DNA of 55,845 nucleotides, taken from VMDJ01 sp965659945. GTDB lineage: Bacteria > Pseudomonadota > Gammaproteobacteria > Chromatiales > Chromatiaceae. The position numbers and the translations under genes are program-made. This document shows, one piece after another, positions 35,713 through 43,047 of the stretch (positions are counted from its first letter, which is position 1; each line of letters opens with the position of its first letter). The stretch covers positions 1-55,845 of the forward strand of contig CBFHYJ010000006.1 of NCBI GenBank assembly GCA_965659945.1. The letters are read 5' to 3'. The notes beneath the pieces were generated by a model. That model was given only the letters and a program-made list of their open reading frames with translations, was not told where the DNA came from and did no database searches.

Positions 35713-35979
35713 TTACTTAGCAACTGGTGCGTAAGCTGGCTGCTCGTAACCGTAAGCAGTAGCGTTGGTATCAGTAGAACCGTTACCTTTGAAGTCGCCT
35801 GCAGTGCGGCCTTTACCAGAGAAGTTCATAGAGAAAGTAGCTTCACCTTCGCCAGTACCGTTACCGATGAAGTCGCCTTTAGCGTTGTTCGCGCCGTTAG
35901 CGTTAGTGTTAGCTGAATCCATGAATGCTGAAGCTTGAGCTGAAGCGATGATAGCTGCGATTGCGATGATCTTTTTCAT
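35713..35979 (-). CDS. Small secreted Asn/Gly-rich protein, sulfur-globule-protein-like composition
   Basis: 88 residues. A signal peptide (MKKIIAIAAIIASAQASA) is followed by a low-complexity mature part rich in Asn, Gly, Thr and Ala (SANTNANGANNAKGDF, GNGTGEGEATFSMNFSG, KGRTAGDFKGNGSTDT) and a Tyr/Pro end. The FSMNFSGKGR stretch in a Gly/Asn context recalls sulfur globule proteins of sulfur-oxidising gammaproteobacteria, but those are usually more Gly/Tyr-rich. I would not name it on this alone. It has its own terminator and an AT-rich upstream region. ATG 35979 with GAGGATT upstream. No cysteines. Confidence 0.7.
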   Translation of the reverse strand: MKKIIAIAAIIASAQASAFMDSANTNANGANNAKGDFIGNGTGEGEATFSMNFSGKGRTAGDFKGNGSTDTNATAYGYEQPAYAPVAK

Positions 35980-36128
35980 TGTTAAATCCTCAAAAAATTG
36001 TTTAGAAGTGTTTCGCTGACCAACCATTGATCAGCTAATGAGGATAAGTATATAAGTATTTTCTAATATGTCAATACTTATTTCATATAAAGTTTCTTTT
36101 TTTAGCTCATACATTATATAGATGGCAC

Positions 36129-36155
36129 AAAAAAGCCGGCTCAAAGCCGGCTTTT
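36129..36155 (-). terminator. Intrinsic terminator of the PPi-PFK gene
   Basis: AAAAGCCGGC / GCCGGCTTTT stem with a short TCAAA loop; minus-strand T-run of six. It lies 17 bases after the pfp stop. Confidence 0.88.
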
Positions 36156-36171
36156 CGGGCAAAAAGGCTGA

Positions 36172-37425
36172 TTAAATCTCGAATTTCTCGAGTTTCTGCT
36201 CAACCGAAATACCTTTCATGGTCACGTACTTTGGCATGCCATTCTCGTAAGGAGGGTAAGCCTCACCTTGGATCAGTGGGTAGAGGTATTCCTTACATTT
36301 GTCGGTAATGCCGTAGCCATCATCGCTAATGAAGTCCATTGGCATCATCTTCTCGACGTTTGCCACTTCTGAAAGCGGTGCCTCGCCGATGCTCCATTTG
36401 TATGGAGATGATGATTCACGAACGACGGTCGGCATGATTGAGTTCTTACCTTCTAATGCTTTTTCAACCGCTGCTTGACCTAATGCGTATGCCTGGTCAA
36501 CGTCAGACTCAGACGCTAGGTGACGCGCTGCGCGTTGAAGGTAGTCTGCTACTGCCCAGTGAAATTTGTAACCCAACGCTTCTTTGATCATGTTGGCGAC
36601 AACCGGAGCTGCGCCACCGAGTTGTGCGTGACCAAATGAGTCGCGAGTGCCTTGCTCAGCAAGGAAGGTGCCATCAGGCCAGTGGCAACCTTCTGAAACC
36701 ACGATGGTACAGAAGTCGTGTTCTTTTACCTTTGCATCAACTGCTGCCAAGAACTTGTCTTTGTCGAACTCAACTTCAGGGAAGAGGGTTAAAACAGGGA
36801 TATTCTGGTCTTCAACCAATGCACCAGCCGCTGCAATCCAGCCTGCATGACGACCCATAACCTCGATAACAAAGATCTTGGTTGAGGTTGCTGCCATTGA
36901 GCGAACGTCGAAGCTTGCCTCTAACGTAGATACCGCGATGTATTTCGCTACTGAGCCGAAGCCAGGGCAGTTGTCGGTGATGGGCAGGTCGTTATCCACG
37001 GTTTTTGGTACGTGGATCGCTTGAACTGGGTAGCCCATCTTTTCAGAGAGCTGAGAGACTTTGAAACAGGTGTCAGCTGAGTCACCGCCACCGTTATAGA
37101 AGAAGTAGCCGATGTTATGCGCTTTAAAGACTTCGATCAGGCGCTCGTATTCGCGCTTGTTGTCTTCAAGGCTTTTTAGCTTGAAACGACATGAGCCAAA
37201 ACCACCCGATGGGGTGTTTTTCAACGCTGCAATATCTTCTGCAGATTCAAGATCGGTATCGATCAAATCTTCGGTCAACGCACCAATGATGCCGTTTCGA
37301 CCTGCGAAAACTTTACCAATTTTATCTTTATGCTGTCGCGCTGTTTCGATTACACCGGCTGCAGATGCATTGATCACCGAAGTGACACCACCAGATTGCG
37401 CGTAAAAGGCGTTTTTTGTCGTCAT
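36172..37425 (-). CDS. pfp: Pyrophosphate-dependent 6-phosphofructokinase
   Basis: Reversibly phosphorylates fructose-6-phosphate with pyrophosphate instead of ATP. Phosphofructokinase motifs: AQSGGVTSVINASAAG, PSGGFGSCRFK, NGGGDSADTC, the PPi-type PKTVDNDLPITDNCPGFGS (with Lys before TVDND) and VMGRHAGWIAAA. 417 residues. A strong GGAGG precedes the start. PPi-PFK is typical of methanotrophs and several sulfur-oxidising gammaproteobacteria, where it works in glycolysis, gluconeogenesis or the Calvin cycle. Divergent from an adenylate-kinase-like gene; the two are neighbours in some of those genomes. Confidence 0.93.
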   Translation of the reverse strand: MTTKNAFYAQSGGVTSVINASAAGVIETARQHKDKIGKVFAGRNGIIGALTEDLIDTDLESAEDIAALKNTPSGGFGSCRFKLKSLEDNKREYERLIEVFKAHNIGYFFYNGGGDSADTCFKVSQLSEKMGYPVQAIHVPKTVDNDLPITDNCPGFGSVAKYIAVSTLEASFDVRSMAATSTKIFVIEVMGRHAGWIAAAGALVEDQNIPVLTLFPEVEFDKDKFLAAVDAKVKEHDFCTIVVSEGCHWPDGTFLAEQGTRDSFGHAQLGGAAPVVANMIKEALGYKFHWAVADYLQRAARHLASESDVDQAYALGQAAVEKALEGKNSIMPTVVRESSSPYKWSIGEAPLSEVANVEKMMPMDFISDDGYGITDKCKEYLYPLIQGEAYPPYENGMPKYVTMKGISVEQKLEKFEI

Positions 37426-37742
37426 TTTTCCTCCTGCTGACGGCTAATGACCTAAACGTACGCTGAAATCAAAAATGGCGCTATCGAAGGTTTGAATGCC
37501 CTTATATATAGAAAGACTAATAAAGTGATTTAGTCTTAAAAGCGGGCCAGAAGAATGAGAAATGCCAATAAAATCAAATAAAATCAGTCGCTTCGTTGAC
37601 AATATTGGGGCTTTTACAGTAGTTTGTGCGCTGAAATTTTACCCGATGTCACCAAATGCCGACATCATTGTATAAAAAATAGCCAGTTGTATCGGCTTGT
37701 TAGAGCTTAACCGCTCAGATTTAACAATTACCTGAGAGCGCC
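37426..37742. promoter_or_regulatory. Divergent promoter region of pfp and the Adk-like gene, with an inverted repeat
   Basis: A 317-base AT-rich region with no gene. A perfect inverted repeat AAGACTAA (37513-37520) / TTAGTCTT (37530-37537), with a 9-base spacer, lies next to TATATA on the pfp side. For the Adk-like gene TTGACA (37596-37601), an 18-base spacer and TAGTTT is a weak candidate promoter; TATAAA at 37671-37676 is another possible -10. The repeat could be an operator or a hairpin in the pfp leader; no regulator binding site is recognised. Confidence 0.5.
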
Positions 37743-38942
37743 ATGCGTATTGTCTTATTAGGCCCCCAGGGTTCCGGAAAAGCGGAGCTCGCTCAAAAAA
37801 TCTCAAAAGAATACAAAATCCCAGTGATCACTCAGCATAGCGTCGTTGATACTGCTGCTGCTGAAGATAGCGAATTAGGCAAGTTGGCTCGTGAAGCACG
37901 GGACTCCAGCCGAGTTTCTGAGGATCTTTTAACCGCATTACTGCGCGTTCAGTTACCAAAAATGAACCTGAAGAGGGGCTATATCATCGTTGATATGCCT
38001 AAAAGCGTGGGTCAGGCAGACAATATCGATCAAGTCGTTAACGAATTAGGTCGCCCAGTAGATTTGGCGATCAAACTGCACGTTGACACCGACGATCTGA
38101 TGGAGCGCTTGGTAGGCCACGTCCAATGTGACAAGTGTGGTACCAGCTACAACATCTATGTCAATCCACCGATGATGAAAGGTGTGTGTGATGTGTGTGG
38201 TGCGCGCTGTACCCAGCGTCCTGGCGATTACGAAGAGAACATCAGTAACCGTATCCGTTTGTACGATATGGCAATGGTGCCGCTACTCGATTTCTATGAG
38301 AAGGCAGAAAAGCTTTCAACTTTTGATGCAACCATCGGCGGCGACCATTTGTGGACTCGCGTGAAGAAGGTCATCGATGCAACACCAAGTCCAGAAGTTG
38401 AGGTGGTGAAGGTCGAAGAGGCTGCACCTGATGAACTAGCGGCCTTGGAAGCGGCGATCACTGAAGCAGCGGAACAACCTGTTAAAGGCGCTAAGAAAAA
38501 AGCAGCTAAGAAGGTAGCTAAAAAAGTTGCTAAGAAGGCTGCCGTGAAGAAAGAGCCTGCTAAGAAAGCTGAGCCTAAGAAAGCGGCTAAGAAGGTTGCA
38601 AAGAAAGCTGCTGCCAAGAAAGTGGCTAAAAAAGCAGCACCAAAAAAAGTCGCCAAGAAAGTGGCGAAAAAAGTGACCAAAAAAGTAGCGCTTAAAAAAG
38701 TCGCCAAGAAAGTGACTAAGAAGGTAGCGAAAAAAGTGACCAAAAAAGCAGCGCCTAAAAAGGTCGCTAAGAAAGCCACAAAGAAGGTTGCTAAAAAGGT
38801 GACAAAGAAAGTCGCCAAGAAAGTGACTAAAAAGGCAGCCAAAAAAGTAGCTAAGAAAGCAGCACCTAAAAAGGCGGCAAAAAAAGTCACAAAGAAGGTC
38901 GCTAAGAAAACGGCGAAAAAGAAAGCCGCTAAAAAGCGTTAA
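37743..38942 (+). CDS. Degenerate adenylate-kinase-like protein with H1-like lysine-rich C-terminal tail
   Basis: 399 residues. Residues 1 to about 220 align with adenylate kinase end to end (MRIVLLGPQGSGKAELAQ, SELGKLA, GQAD, LMERLVG, NPP). Four LID cysteines (C129, C132, C149, C152) remain, as in zinc-binding Adk. Key catalytic residues differ from E. coli Adk: the P-loop Lys13 is kept but Thr15 is Glu, Arg36 is Asp, Arg88 is Lys, Arg123 is His and Asp158 is Gly; Arg119, Arg156 and Arg167 are kept. An acidic linker (VEEAAPDELAALEAA) leads to about 150 residues of Lys/Ala/Val repeats (KKVAKKVTKK type), like histone H1-like proteins. Probably not a normal adenylate kinase; a DNA-binding nucleotide sensor or structural nucleoid protein is possible. 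Function unknown. Confidence 0.8.
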   Translation: MRIVLLGPQGSGKAELAQKISKEYKIPVITQHSVVDTAAAEDSELGKLAREARDSSRVSEDLLTALLRVQLPKMNLKRGYIIVDMPKSVGQADNIDQVVNELGRPVDLAIKLHVDTDDLMERLVGHVQCDKCGTSYNIYVNPPMMKGVCDVCGARCTQRPGDYEENISNRIRLYDMAMVPLLDFYEKAEKLSTFDATIGGDHLWTRVKKVIDATPSPEVEVVKVEEAAPDELAALEAAITEAAEQPVKGAKKKAAKKVAKKVAKKAAVKKEPAKKAEPKKAAKKVAKKAAAKKVAKKAAPKKVAKKVAKKVTKKVALKKVAKKVTKKVAKKVTKKAAPKKVAKKATKKVAKKVTKKVAKKVTKKAAKKVAKKAAPKKAAKKVTKKVAKKTAKKKAAKKR

Positions 38943-38943
38943 T

Positions 38944-38971
38944 AAAAAAGGCCGCAGTTGCGGCCTTTTTT
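38944..38971. terminator. Bidirectional terminator between the Adk-like gene and gloA
   Basis: AAAAAAGGCCGC-AGTT-GCGGCCTTTTTT: a perfect stem with T-runs on both strands, serving the two converging genes. Confidence 0.95.
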
Positions 38972-38977
38972 ATGTGC

Positions 38978-39361
38978 TCAACTTTTGCCGATCAGCTCTA
39001 TCTGATAACCATCAGGGTCTTCAACAAAAGCGATGATCCGAGTGCCTGCGTTCATAGGGCCAGCATCTCGAATGATCTTGCCGCCTTTTTCTTTGATTTG
39101 AGCGGTGGCTTCGTAAACGTCATCGACTTCAAGTGCGATATGCCCAAAGCCAGTGCCCATATCATAGCTTTCCACACCCCAGTTATAGGTCAACTCAAGC
39201 GCGGCTTGTTCGCTTTCATCGCCATAGCCTAAAAAGACATTGGTGAATTCACCTTTAGGATAGTCTTTTTGGCGTAGCAACTTCATCCCCATGATCTCGG
39301 TATAAAACGCAATCGAGCGTTCGAGGTTGCCAGAACGAATCATCGTATGAAGAATGCGCAT
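38978..39361 (-). CDS. gloA: Lactoylglutathione lyase (glyoxalase I)
   Basis: Converts the methylglyoxal-glutathione hemithioacetal to lactoylglutathione. The four metal ligands of the VOC fold are visible: His5 (RILHTMIRSG), a Glu in AALELTYNWG, His in GFGHIALEVDD and Glu near the end (GYQIELIGKS). 127 residues, close to the short Ni-type bacterial enzyme. One base separates its start from the pmbA stop, so it is probably the last gene of the tldD-pmbA-gloA run. Confidence 0.93.
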   Translation of the reverse strand: MRILHTMIRSGNLERSIAFYTEIMGMKLLRQKDYPKGEFTNVFLGYGDESEQAALELTYNWGVESYDMGTGFGHIALEVDDVYEATAQIKEKGGKIIRDAGPMNAGTRIIAFVEDPDGYQIELIGKS

Positions 39362-39362
39362 A

Positions 39363-40688
39363 TCAGTTACCTGCCACAGTCATTTGTTTGATCAACCAGG
39401 AGCCGGTGTTATAGCTGCTTGGAATATCGTTATCAGTAGCCACGGCTTCGAGGTCTTGGAACATTTGGTGAAGATTGCCTGCTACAGTGATCTCTTCGAC
39501 AGGATAAGCGATCTCGCCATTCTCAATCCAAAAGCCTGCCGCACCACGCGAGTAATCACCGGTAACCGTGTTACTTCCTTGGCCCATCAGTTCGGTGATG
39601 TATAGACCGGTGCCAATTTCTTTAAGCAATGCTTCACGAGACTGGCCAGTGCTTTGGATAATTGGATTACGTACACCGCCGGCATGACCGGTTGTCGTCA
39701 TCTTGAGTTTACGTGCACTGTAGCTATCTAAAAGATAGGTGGTTAAGTGGCCAGCATCGATCAATTTTTTATCGGTGGTTGCAACACCTTCGTTATCGAA
39801 GGGAGCGCTACCCAGCGCTTGTAATAGATGTGGCTGTTCAGCGATATTGACCCAATCAGGGAAGAGCTGCTCATTCAGTTTGCCGCCCAAGAAACTCGCA
39901 TCGCGATAAATAGCTGAACCCCGCATGGCGCCAAACAAGCCACGCATCAGGCCACCGGCCATCTCAGCACTAAATAGCACAGGGCATTTTGTGGTTTTAA
40001 TCTTGCGACTATTCAATCGAGCGATGGCACGTTCAGCGGCCTTTAAGCCAACACTTTCCGCGCTATCCAATTTATTCGCTAAGCGGCCCGAGCTATACCA
40101 ATAGTCCCGCTGCATTTGGTCGCCAGTTCCGGCAATCACTGAGCAACTTAAACTGTGACGAGTGGCAGGGTAGCCACCAACAAAGCCGTGACTGTTTGCA
40201 TACACATAAGCGGTGGCTTGCGTGTGAGTGCTAGCACCTTCTGAATTGCTGATGCGTGTGTCAGCTTCTCGAGCTGCAGCCTCGCAACGCAGAGCAATCT
40301 CTGCGGCTTCATCTGCACTGACATCCCAATGATGATTTAGATCGAGATCAGGAATCGATACTGCCATCTTGTCAGCATCAGCAAGGCCCGCTGCAGGATC
40401 TTCTGAGGTGTACTTTGCGATACGGCATGCCGCTTCGACAGTCTCTTTAATCGCATTAGACGTGAGATCAGTCGTGCTTGCTGAGCCTTTACGCTGACCA
40501 AAATATACGGTGACGCCTAAGCCATGATCGCTGGTGCGCTCTATCGTTTCGACCTCTCCGAGGCGAACGCCAACATCTAAACCACTTTGCGCATGCACGG
40601 CAGCTTCGGCTTGTGATGCGCCTTGTTGTTTTGCTTCATCGAGTAAATTGGCAACGATGCTTTGTAAGTTTTCTAAAGAATGACTCAT
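39363..40688 (-). CDS. pmbA: Metalloprotease PmbA (TldE)
   Basis: Non-catalytic partner of TldD in a heterodimeric peptidase that degrades unfolded peptides and matures microcin B17 and similar peptides. Family features: QAEAAVHAQSGLDVGVRLGEVE near the start in pieces, GSASTTDLTSNAIKETVEAA, and GQGSNTVTGDYSRGAAGFWIENG at the end. 441 residues. It overlaps tldD by four bases. Confidence 0.95.
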   Translation of the reverse strand: MSHSLENLQSIVANLLDEAKQQGASQAEAAVHAQSGLDVGVRLGEVETIERTSDHGLGVTVYFGQRKGSASTTDLTSNAIKETVEAACRIAKYTSEDPAAGLADADKMAVSIPDLDLNHHWDVSADEAAEIALRCEAAAREADTRISNSEGASTHTQATAYVYANSHGFVGGYPATRHSLSCSVIAGTGDQMQRDYWYSSGRLANKLDSAESVGLKAAERAIARLNSRKIKTTKCPVLFSAEMAGGLMRGLFGAMRGSAIYRDASFLGGKLNEQLFPDWVNIAEQPHLLQALGSAPFDNEGVATTDKKLIDAGHLTTYLLDSYSARKLKMTTTGHAGGVRNPIIQSTGQSREALLKEIGTGLYITELMGQGSNTVTGDYSRGAAGFWIENGEIAYPVEEITVAGNLHQMFQDLEAVATDNDIPSSYNTGSWLIKQMTVAGN

Positions 40689-42127
40689 GCTGCAGTACCA
40701 CCGACAGTCATTTGATCAATCTTCAATGTCGGCTGACCGACACCAACCGGTACGCTTTGACCTTCTTTGCCGCAGACGCCGACGCCGTTATCCAGCTTAA
40801 GGTCGTTGCCCACCATACTGATTTGAGTCATTGACTCAGGGCCGTTACCAATTAAGGTGGCACCTTTCACTGGTTTTGTGATCTTTCCATTTTCAATCAG
40901 ATAGGCTTCGTTGGCTGAGAAAACAAACTTGCCTGAAGTGATGTCAACTTGACCGCCGCCAAAGTTAACCGCGTAGAGTCCTTTGTCGACTGATGCAATG
41001 ATCTCAGCAGGATCACTTTCGCCTGCCAACATATAAGTGTTGGTCATGCGAGGCATAGGTAGGTGTGCATAAGATTCACGACGACCATTACCAGTGGTTG
41101 GCATGCCCATCAGACGCGCATTCATCTTATCTTGCATATAGCCTTTCAGAATGCCGTTCTCGATAAGCACCGTGTTTTGAGAAGGGGTGCCTTCGTCATC
41201 AACACTCAATGAGCCACGACGTCCATCCAGGGTGCCGTCATCTACAACGGTGACCAAAGGCGAAGCCACTTGCTCGCCAATACGGCCCGAGAAGGCAGAG
41301 GTGCCTTTACGGTTAAAGTCACCTTCAAGACCATGGCCTACCGCTTCATGTAATAAAACACCTGGCCAGCCTGGTCCAAGCACGACAGGTAGCATACCCG
41401 CTGGCGCATCAACGGCTTCAAGGTTTACTAAAGCTTGGCGCACAGCTTCTTTGGCATAGTTTTCGGCTTTGTCTTCATTTAAAAAAAACTCGAGAGAGGT
41501 GCGGGCGCCACCACCACAACTCGCTTGTTCACGGCGACCATTTTGTTCAACGATCACGCTGACATTCATGCGTACCAAAGGTCGGACATCGCCTGCCATC
41601 TCGCCTTGTTCGTTAATCACTAAAACAGTGTCGTGTGCAGCAACCATGCTCACCGTGACTTGTTTGACGCGTGGATCTTCAGCACGTGCTAAAGCATCAA
41701 GCTTCTTCATCAGATCAAGTTTTTGTGATTCGCTTAAGGTGTCGAGCGGGTTGATCGCAGGGTAGAGCGCCTTAGCATCACGTTGAGATTTCAGGCCAAA
41801 GTGACTGTCTTGTTGATGATGCGCAATGGCACGTGCTGCACTTGCAGCATCTAAGAGCGCATTGGTTGAAAGCTCATCGGTATACGCAAAACCGGTTTTC
41901 TCACCACTGATGGCACGCAAACCAGCACCTTGCTCGATGTTGTGATTGCCTTCTTTGATGATGCCGTCATCAAGAATCCAAGACTCAAGACGCGAGTACT
42001 GAAAGTACAAGTCAGCCGCATCAATTTGACGGCTGAGTAAGCGGTCCATCACTTTGTTAATCGCTGAGTCGTTAAGCCCGGGTTTGTCGAGTAGGGTGGC
42101 TTTCGCCAGATCTAAAGGTGTTGTCAT
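40685..42127 (-). CDS. tldD: Metalloprotease TldD
   Basis: Catalytic subunit of the TldD/PmbA peptidase; the zinc-binding HExxxH motif is in LLHEAVGHGLEGDF, with the partner cysteine region near the C-terminus (DNGVGVCGKEGQSVPVG). 480 residues. Located between the nitrilase gene and pmbA, as in the usual rng-yhdP-nit-tldD block. Confidence 0.96.
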   Translation of the reverse strand: MTTPLDLAKATLLDKPGLNDSAINKVMDRLLSRQIDAADLYFQYSRLESWILDDGIIKEGNHNIEQGAGLRAISGEKTGFAYTDELSTNALLDAASAARAIAHHQQDSHFGLKSQRDAKALYPAINPLDTLSESQKLDLMKKLDALARAEDPRVKQVTVSMVAAHDTVLVINEQGEMAGDVRPLVRMNVSVIVEQNGRREQASCGGGARTSLEFFLNEDKAENYAKEAVRQALVNLEAVDAPAGMLPVVLGPGWPGVLLHEAVGHGLEGDFNRKGTSAFSGRIGEQVASPLVTVVDDGTLDGRRGSLSVDDEGTPSQNTVLIENGILKGYMQDKMNARLMGMPTTGNGRRESYAHLPMPRMTNTYMLAGESDPAEIIASVDKGLYAVNFGGGQVDITSGKFVFSANEAYLIENGKITKPVKGATLIGNGPESMTQISMVGNDLKLDNGVGVCGKEGQSVPVGVGQPTLKIDQMTVGGTAA

Positions 42128-42139
42128 AGTGAGTTGTAA

Positions 42140-42970
42140 TTAGTTGCACTTCAATTGACGATGCTGCAGACAAGGGAAGTTGCGGCGTGTATTGGTTTGG
42201 AAATCATGATTGATATTGCCGATCGTAAAACCATTGCCTTTGTTACGCTTATCTAAAACGCTACCCCATGGGTCAACAATCATGCTGTGGCCATGCGTTT
42301 CACGACCTTTGACATGGAAGCCACCTTGGTCAGCGGCAATCACATAAGCCAAATTCTCAATAGCACGGGCACGTACAAGAGTTTCCCAGTGCGCACGTCC
42401 TGTGACGGCAGTAAAGGCAGCAGGTAGTGCAATTACCTCAGCGCCTTTATCGATCATCGCGCGGAACAGCTCAGGGAAACGCAAGTCATAACACACTGCA
42501 ACGCCAAGCTTGCCGACAGGTGAGTCGATTACGGTGACACTGTCCCCAGGCTCGATGGTGTTTGATTCATTAAAGGTTTCTGCAGACTCAACAATGTTTA
42601 CATCAAACAGATGGCGCTTATCGTAGCGTCCCACTTCTTGTCCGCGATCATTGAAGATTAAGCTTGAGGCGCGCCATTTAGATTGGTCATCACCTTCTAG
42701 TGGAATGGTGCCGCCGACGATCCAAATACCGAGTCTTGCCGCAACACGCGACAGAAATTGTTGCAGAGGGCCATCACCTTGAGTTTCTCGGAACGGTAGG
42801 ACGTCTTTACATGAGTCGCCAAGAAAAGCGAAAGATTCGGGAAGCACAGCGAGCTTGGCTCCTTGTCGAGCGGCCTCTTCAAGCATTTTCTCGGTCGCAA
42901 GAAGGTTTGCATTGATATTGGTGCCTGAGGCTAGCTGGATAGCCGCAACCTTTGTCATGCCATAGCTCAT
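42140..42970 (-). CDS. Carbon-nitrogen hydrolase (Nit1/YhcX-type amidase)
   Basis: Nitrilase superfamily amidase; the family is linked to hydrolysis of deaminated glutathione as metabolite repair. The catalytic triad is visible: Glu in LPESFAFLG, Lys in YDKRHLFDV and Cys in GVAVCYDLRFPELFR. 276 residues. ATG 42970 was used; ATG 42958 (MTKVAAIQ) is an alternative. The C-terminus (NINHDFQTNTRRNFPCLQHR) is typical. Co-directional between yhdP and tldD. Confidence 0.9.
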   Translation of the reverse strand: MSYGMTKVAAIQLASGTNINANLLATEKMLEEAARQGAKLAVLPESFAFLGDSCKDVLPFRETQGDGPLQQFLSRVAARLGIWIVGGTIPLEGDDQSKWRASSLIFNDRGQEVGRYDKRHLFDVNIVESAETFNESNTIEPGDSVTVIDSPVGKLGVAVCYDLRFPELFRAMIDKGAEVIALPAAFTAVTGRAHWETLVRARAIENLAYVIAADQGGFHVKGRETHGHSMIVDPWGSVLDKRNKGNGFTIGNINHDFQTNTRRNFPCLQHRQLKCN

Positions 42971-43047
42971 GAATACTGTCGCCTTATGAAATCGAGTTTT
43001 TCAGTATGTTAACGAATGCGCACTCAGCTGTCTGAGTTAATGCACAT

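Noticed and set aside
38294..38890. Minus-strand open frame of 198 residues opposite the Adk-like tail
   Set aside because: Same artefact of lysine repeats read on the other strand; the true gene is in the plus frame from 37743.
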